Of a stretch of DNA of 8,433 nt, positions 4,536 through 8,433 are shown piece by piece. Each line of letters starts with the position of its first letter. Positions within the stretch are counted from its first letter, which is position 1. The stretch lies in NCBI GenBank assembly GCA_030824295.1, contig JAVBYA010000143.1, positions 1-8,433 on the forward strand, read 5' to 3'. The position numbers were made by a program, and so were the translations under genes. Under the pieces are notes generated by a model. The model was not told where the DNA came from. It worked only from the letters and a program-made list of their open reading frames with translations, and did not search any database. The DNA is from Bacteroidota bacterium. Its GTDB lineage: Bacteria; Bacteroidota; Ignavibacteria; UBA10030; UBA8401.

Positions 4536-7388
4536 GTGACCATGGAACTGCCGCGCGACCCGGAATCAATGCAGGAACGGATCACCCATCTGGAACGGCT
4601 CAATCTCTGGATGTTCGAATCGTTCGAGAAGATCGCCGCTCTGGACGATGTGGATTTCATCTCTGAAGCGGACGACGGATATGATTCCATCTTCCGCACA
4701 ACGCAGGAACGTCTTTCCACACTGGTCCACTTCTCTGCGGCAGGATTCCTGCTGACGAACGATGTGGACCGTGAGTTCGTGATGCACACCGTGCTGCCCG
4801 GCGAGCGCCGTGAGACCGTTCAGGAAAGCGTCGACCGGCTCATCCAGGAAGGGACCTTCGGCTGGGCGCTCCGGCAGAACAGACCGGTCATCGTGCCGAC
4901 CCACTGCGAGCAGCGCTATGCGGTGCTCTATTGTTTCCGAACCCGCGCGAAAGTGGTCGGGATGTTCGCCGGCATCATCGAAGATGTGGACCAGCTGCCG
5001 AACGAGGTCGAATTGAACCTGGTGACGGTCATCCTGATGAAGACCGCCATCAGCATCGCCCAGGTGGACCTGTTCCGGAAGACACGGAATCAGAACATCA
5101 GCCTGGAACAGCTGGTCGAACAGCGCACCATCGAACTCCATTCGGCGATGGAACAGCAGCAGAAGATCGAGCAGACCAAACAGACACTGTACCACATCAC
5201 CGAAGCGGTCCATACCGCCGAGGACCTGAGAACGCTCTATCGGTCCATCGACGAAGGACTGCGGAAGGTCCTGCCGGTCTCTCATTTCCTTATCGCTGTG
5301 ACCGATGAGTCTCTGGGTTCCATCTCCATCCCCTTCGCAGTGCGCAGTGACCGCCCCGGCATCAGTATCCAGCCCGGCGACGATGCCTCCGTGCCGCTCA
5401 TCCGCAATGTGATCATCTCCCGCCGTCCTATGCTGCTCCGCGGCGCAACCATCTCCGAATGCTGCCCCGCCATCGCGCGCAGCGCCAAATGCTGGCTGGC
5501 CGTGCCGATGATCCTGAAGGATCGGGCCATCGGCGCGCTGGTGCTGCAGGATGAGCAGAACGAAGAGGCATACCAGGAGTATGACGTTGTTCTGCTGGAA
5601 TCCGTAGCCCGCCAGATCGCACAGGCCATTGAACGGAAACGGTCCGAAGAGGCGCTCACCCGCTTCAACCATGAACTGATCCGCGCCAAGTCGCTCGCCG
5701 AAGAACAATCCGCGTCCCTGGCCACAACGGCAGAGGAACTGACGCACGCCAATCAACGCGTCGAAGCGGCTTCGAAGCTCAAATCCGAATTCGTGGCGAA
5801 CATGAGCCATGAGATCAGAACGCCGCTGAACGGCATCCTTGGGCTGACGGAACTCCTGCTGCAGTCCCCGCTCGACCAGGAACAGAACAAGACGCTGAAG
5901 CTCATCCAGAATTCCGGGAATTCGCTCCTTTCCATCATCAATGATATCCTCGACTTCTCCAAGATCGAAGCAGGAAAACTGACGATCGAAGAGGTCCCGT
6001 ACGACCTTCCGGCCATCGTGAACGAGATCGGCGCATTGCTGGAACACCGTATCACGGAAAAGGGACTTCAATTATATGTGGAGGACGGTCTCGGAGATAC
6101 GTCACTGCTGCTTGGTGATCCGACACGCGTCCGCCAGGTGATCACGAACCTGACCGGCAACGCCATCAAATTCACTGAACGGGGTTCGGTCACCATCCGT
6201 CTTACCAAGGTCATGGAAGGGACCTCCGAGATCGTCCGGGTCGAGATCTCCGATACCGGCATCGGCATCCCTGCGAACATCCAGCAGAATCTCTTCCGCT
6301 CCTTCTCGCAGGCGGACGGTTCCACCTCCCGAAAATATGGCGGGACCGGTCTCGGCCTCGCCATCTCCAAACAACTCGTTGAACTGATGCACGGAACGAT
6401 CGGTGTGGAGAGTGTGACCGGCGAAGGCAGCACCTTCTGGTTCACCCTTCCCTTTGTTCCTGCTGTGCATGTACCGGCAAGTGAGGAGGTCCGCTCGGGC
6501 CGCGCTGCCGGCGGAACCCGGTCCGTTCCTTCTCCGGTGGACCGCAGTGCATTCCGCATCCTCATTGCAGAGGACAACTACATCAACCAGAAGGTCTGTC
6601 TCGGCATGATGGAGAAACTCGGCTTCCGCGGCACCATGGTGGCCAACGGACTCGAGGCTGTCCGGGAATTCCAGAACTCCGAGTACGACATCATCCTGAT
6701 GGATTGTCAGATGCCGGAGATGGACGGGTTCGAAGCAACGGTGCAGATCCGGAACAGCGAACGCGGGGGAAGACGCATTCCGATCATCGCGATGACCGCG
6801 AACGCGTTCCAAAGCGATAAGGATCGCTGCAAAGCAGTGGGGATGGATGGGCATATCACAAAGCCGTTCAAGCAGCAGGAGTTGAACGAGCTGCTGCTGC
6901 ATTGGTACACCATCACGGCGGATGTGCGGCCGGAGATCGGGGTGACGCCCGGCGATGCGCCCGTTCCGTCACCGGAGAATCAGGACCTGTATGATATGAG
7001 CAACATCGAGGAGAGTCTTGATGTGTTCGACATCGGGGTGGAAGAGTACCGCACCATCATCAATGATTATTTCGATAATGATGTGACGAAGCATATCACC
7101 CATCTGCTGAACGCCTATAACGAACGGCGGAAGGATGACATGCGGTATTCCATCCACACACTCGTGGGAAGCAGCGCTCAGCTGGGAGCGAAAAAAGCGA
7201 GCGAACTGTGCAGGACCATCGAAGCACGGATCGTCAATGACGACCTCACCGATTTCCCTGCCAGCATTGCCGCGTTGATGGATCTGTATATCGAGACCAA
7301 GACCGCAATCAATCGATACCTTCTGAACCGCAATGCCGCTGCCGGCGGACCAGCCGCTGCGGTACAGACAAGCGGACAGCCGGTGTGA
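4536..7388 (+). CDS. Soluble hybrid sensor histidine kinase, GAF-GAF-HisKA-HATPase-REC-Hpt
   Basis: This 950-residue multistep phosphorelay kinase has no membrane segment or signal peptide, so it is cytoplasmic. In order it has a GAF-like domain (about 40-180, with GTFGWALRQNRPV typical of GAF), a short coiled coil (181-216), a second GAF-like domain (218-365), a second coiled coil (365-415), HisKA with phosphoacceptor H425 (SHEIRTPLNG), HATPase_c with N-box N538/N542, G1 box DTGIGIP (573-579) and G2 box GGTGLGLAI (602-610), a receiver (about 675-790) with E679-D680, phosphoacceptor D723, T754 and K776, and a C-terminal Hpt (about 820-925) with H874. The domain order resembles BarA-type kinases. 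The lysine normally following the Hpt histidine is V877. No DNA-binding output is present, so a separate response regulator is expected. GTG 4536 abuts the previous stop, and an in-frame ATG at 4542 is an equally plausible start; neither has a clear ribosome site, implying coupling. The GAF ligand is unknown. Confidence 0.93.
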   Translation: MTMELPRDPESMQERITHLERLNLWMFESFEKIAALDDVDFISEADDGYDSIFRTTQERLSTLVHFSAAGFLLTNDVDREFVMHTVLPGERRETVQESVDRLIQEGTFGWALRQNRPVIVPTHCEQRYAVLYCFRTRAKVVGMFAGIIEDVDQLPNEVELNLVTVILMKTAISIAQVDLFRKTRNQNISLEQLVEQRTIELHSAMEQQQKIEQTKQTLYHITEAVHTAEDLRTLYRSIDEGLRKVLPVSHFLIAVTDESLGSISIPFAVRSDRPGISIQPGDDASVPLIRNVIISRRPMLLRGATISECCPAIARSAKCWLAVPMILKDRAIGALVLQDEQNEEAYQEYDVVLLESVARQIAQAIERKRSEEALTRFNHELIRAKSLAEEQSASLATTAEELTHANQRVEAASKLKSEFVANMSHEIRTPLNGILGLTELLLQSPLDQEQNKTLKLIQNSGNSLLSIINDILDFSKIEAGKLTIEEVPYDLPAIVNEIGALLEHRITEKGLQLYVEDGLGDTSLLLGDPTRVRQVITNLTGNAIKFTERGSVTIRLTKVMEGTSEIVRVEISDTGIGIPANIQQNLFRSFSQADGSTSRKYGGTGLGLAISKQLVELMHGTIGVESVTGEGSTFWFTLPFVPAVHVPASEEVRSGRAAGGTRSVPSPVDRSAFRILIAEDNYINQKVCLGMMEKLGFRGTMVANGLEAVREFQNSEYDIILMDCQMPEMDGFEATVQIRNSERGGRRIPIIAMTANAFQSDKDRCKAVGMDGHITKPFKQQELNELLLHWYTITADVRPEIGVTPGDAPVPSPENQDLYDMSNIEESLDVFDIGVEEYRTIINDYFDNDVTKHITHLLNAYNERRKDDMRYSIHTLVGSSAQLGAKKASELCRTIEARIVNDDLTDFPASIAALMDLYIETKTAINRYLLNRNAAAGGPAAAVQTSGQPV

Positions 7389-7416
7389 AAGCTGTGCTGC
7401 AGCATTCTGCACCGCG

Positions 7417-8433
7417 CTATTTCAGCAGATGCATCAGTATCGTCCGCACCATCCCACCCGACACCAATCTGGCAATGTAGATACCGCTTGCGCTGTTCCT
7501 GCCGCTGAAGTGTACCGAATGGGAGCCGGGACGCAGTTCACCGTTCACCAAGACCGCCGTCTCTCTGCCGAGCATATCGAACAGTGTCAGCGTTGTGCGC
7601 CCTTCCTGCTGTAAATGGAATGTGATGGTCGTTGCAGGATTGAACGGATTGGGATAGTTCTGTTCGAGCATCATCCCGCCGGGTATGAGATTACCGCTCA
7701 CTTCGACCGTTGGCGAGTACCGGTATCCCCCGTCCCGGTCGATCTGTTTCAGTCGGTACCTTACTCTGCCGGCCCCCTCCTTGTCCGTGAATGAATAGCG
7801 CTGCGGTGCGTTCGTACTTCCTTTCCCCTGCACGAACCCGCGTGTCTCCCACACTTCATCGCTGCTTCCCGTGCTGAGCGGGCTTCGTTCGACCGCGAAT
7901 CCATAATTTTCCCTTTCACCGGCGGTGGACCAGTGCAGGCGGATGAGTTCTCCATCCCGAACGGCAGTGAACGAGACCAGTTCCACCGGCATCGGCACGC
8001 CGGTCACCGTTCCGGGTGCTGTCAGCACTGAGTCGCTTCTGGCCAGGGTTCCGCCGCCATAGATCCACAGATACCCTTCCGCATCCCAATGCATCTTGGT
8101 GATGTTGATGTAGACCGCCGGTACTGGTGTGAATGTACTGTTCGCATTGACCGGTCCATCGATATAATAGAGCCCGGTATTGGGTGGTGTCCCTCTGGTG
8201 CCGATGTACATCCGCCCTGTGGAACTCCATGCGAACGCACTGGCAGATGTGTACATGGGAAATCCCGGTCCGGTCATGTTGATGTATGATGCACCGTCGG
8301 CAGCGGAATCCGAATACCAGATCCGGTGATCGCTGTACGAACACGTGAAGATCTCGCCGCGCGGTGAGATCACGATCGGGGCCATATTCCCGCCCGGACC
8401 CACATGGACGGTCGTGTCCCACGCTGCTCCTCC
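7417..8433 (-). CDS. Secreted T9SS cargo protein with propeller-like repeats (5' partial)
   Basis: The frame is open to the right edge, so the N-terminus, including any signal peptide, lies beyond it; 338 residues are visible, numbered from the edge. Residues 18-135 hold three similar blade-like units (SPRGEIF, SSTGRMYIG, DAEGYLWI), each about 45 residues with a G-aromatic beta pattern, as in beta-propeller or two-component-regulator-type propellers. Residues 148-235 form a beta-sandwich linker starting MPVELVSFTA, a phrase common before such sorting domains. Residues 255-338 are a T9SS type-A sorting domain (QNYPNPFNPATTITF, DMLGRE, SGIYIARL). In the family this tail directs export to the cell surface. 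The stop is TAG at 7417-7419, and the gene converges with the hybrid kinase across a 28-bp gap. The function of the propeller is unknown; it may be a binding or sensor domain. Confidence 0.85.
   Translation of the reverse strand, partial: GGAAWDTTVHVGPGGNMAPIVISPRGEIFTCSYSDHRIWYSDSAADGASYINMTGPGFPMYTSASAFAWSSTGRMYIGTRGTPPNTGLYYIDGPVNANSTFTPVPAVYINITKMHWDAEGYLWIYGGGTLARSDSVLTAPGTVTGVPMPVELVSFTAVRDGELIRLHWSTAGERENYGFAVERSPLSTGSSDEVWETRGFVQGKGSTNAPQRYSFTDKEGAGRVRYRLKQIDRDGGYRYSPTVEVSGNLIPGGMMLEQNYPNPFNPATTITFHLQQEGRTTLTLFDMLGRETAVLVNGELRPGSHSVHFSGRNSASGIYIARLVSGGMVRTILMHLLK

Noticed and set aside
4566..6071. 501-codon open frame antisense to the hybrid kinase, with other long antisense frames at 6102-6902 and 3900-4505
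   Set aside because: The sense strand encodes clear HisKA, HATPase and HDOD motifs. The antisense frames arise from codon bias and give low-complexity protein with no motif.
7398..7411. TGCAG-CATT-CTGCA hairpin at the convergent junction
   Set aside because: The stem is only 5 bp and there is no T tract on either strand, so it is not supported as a terminator.
1..8433. CRISPR, insertion sequences, tRNA or rRNA genes
   Set aside because: No spaced repeat array, transposase-like protein, terminal inverted repeat pair or RNA-gene core was recognised anywhere in the window.

Overview
This 8.4 kb window (roughly 55-60% G+C by eye) looks like a chromosomal segment from a Bacteroidota/Chlorobi-group relative, for example Ignavibacteria, Kapabacteria or a neighbouring lineage. 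The basis is two predicted secreted proteins, one at each edge. Both end in a type-A type IX secretion (T9SS) C-terminal sorting domain with the NYPNPFNP signature common in those groups. The exact lineage is inference. No rRNA, tRNA, insertion sequence or CRISPR array was seen.

Layout. (1) 1-1800 (+): 3' portion of a large secreted protein with a dockerin-like calcium loop, a cohesin-like domain and a T9SS sorting domain, followed by a strong intrinsic terminator. (2) 1992-2825 (-): an RmlD-type NAD(P)-dependent sugar-nucleotide reductase, with its own intrinsic terminator facing that of gene 1. (3) 2826-3343: a 518-bp divergent intergenic region, AT-richer than the genes, with several short palindromes and a promoter-like TATAAT for the rightward operon. 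(4) 3344-7388 (+): a compact three-gene signalling operon: a 117-aa protein resembling the N-terminal module of HD-GYP proteins, a 282-aa HDOD protein, and a 950-aa soluble hybrid histidine kinase (GAF-GAF-HisKA-HATPase-REC-Hpt). The first two genes overlap by 11 bp and the third starts directly at the stop of the second. (5) 7417-8433 (-): 3' portion of a second T9SS cargo protein with beta-propeller-like repeats, convergent with the kinase and separated from it by 28 bp.

How it fits together. The tight coupling of the three signalling genes suggests one functional unit. The kinase would sense a cytoplasmic ligand or partner through its GAF domains and relay phosphate His-Asp-His, while the HDOD protein and the small protein act as scaffolds or adaptors. 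No DNA-binding output domain is present, so the terminal response regulator must be encoded elsewhere. The sugar-nucleotide reductase stands alone, with no rmlABC-like neighbours. The flanking T9SS proteins are probably unrelated cargo genes. The most unusual items are the HDOD/small protein/hybrid kinase module, the cohesin and dockerin-like domains in one T9SS cargo, and the lysine-to-valine change in the kinase's Hpt motif.
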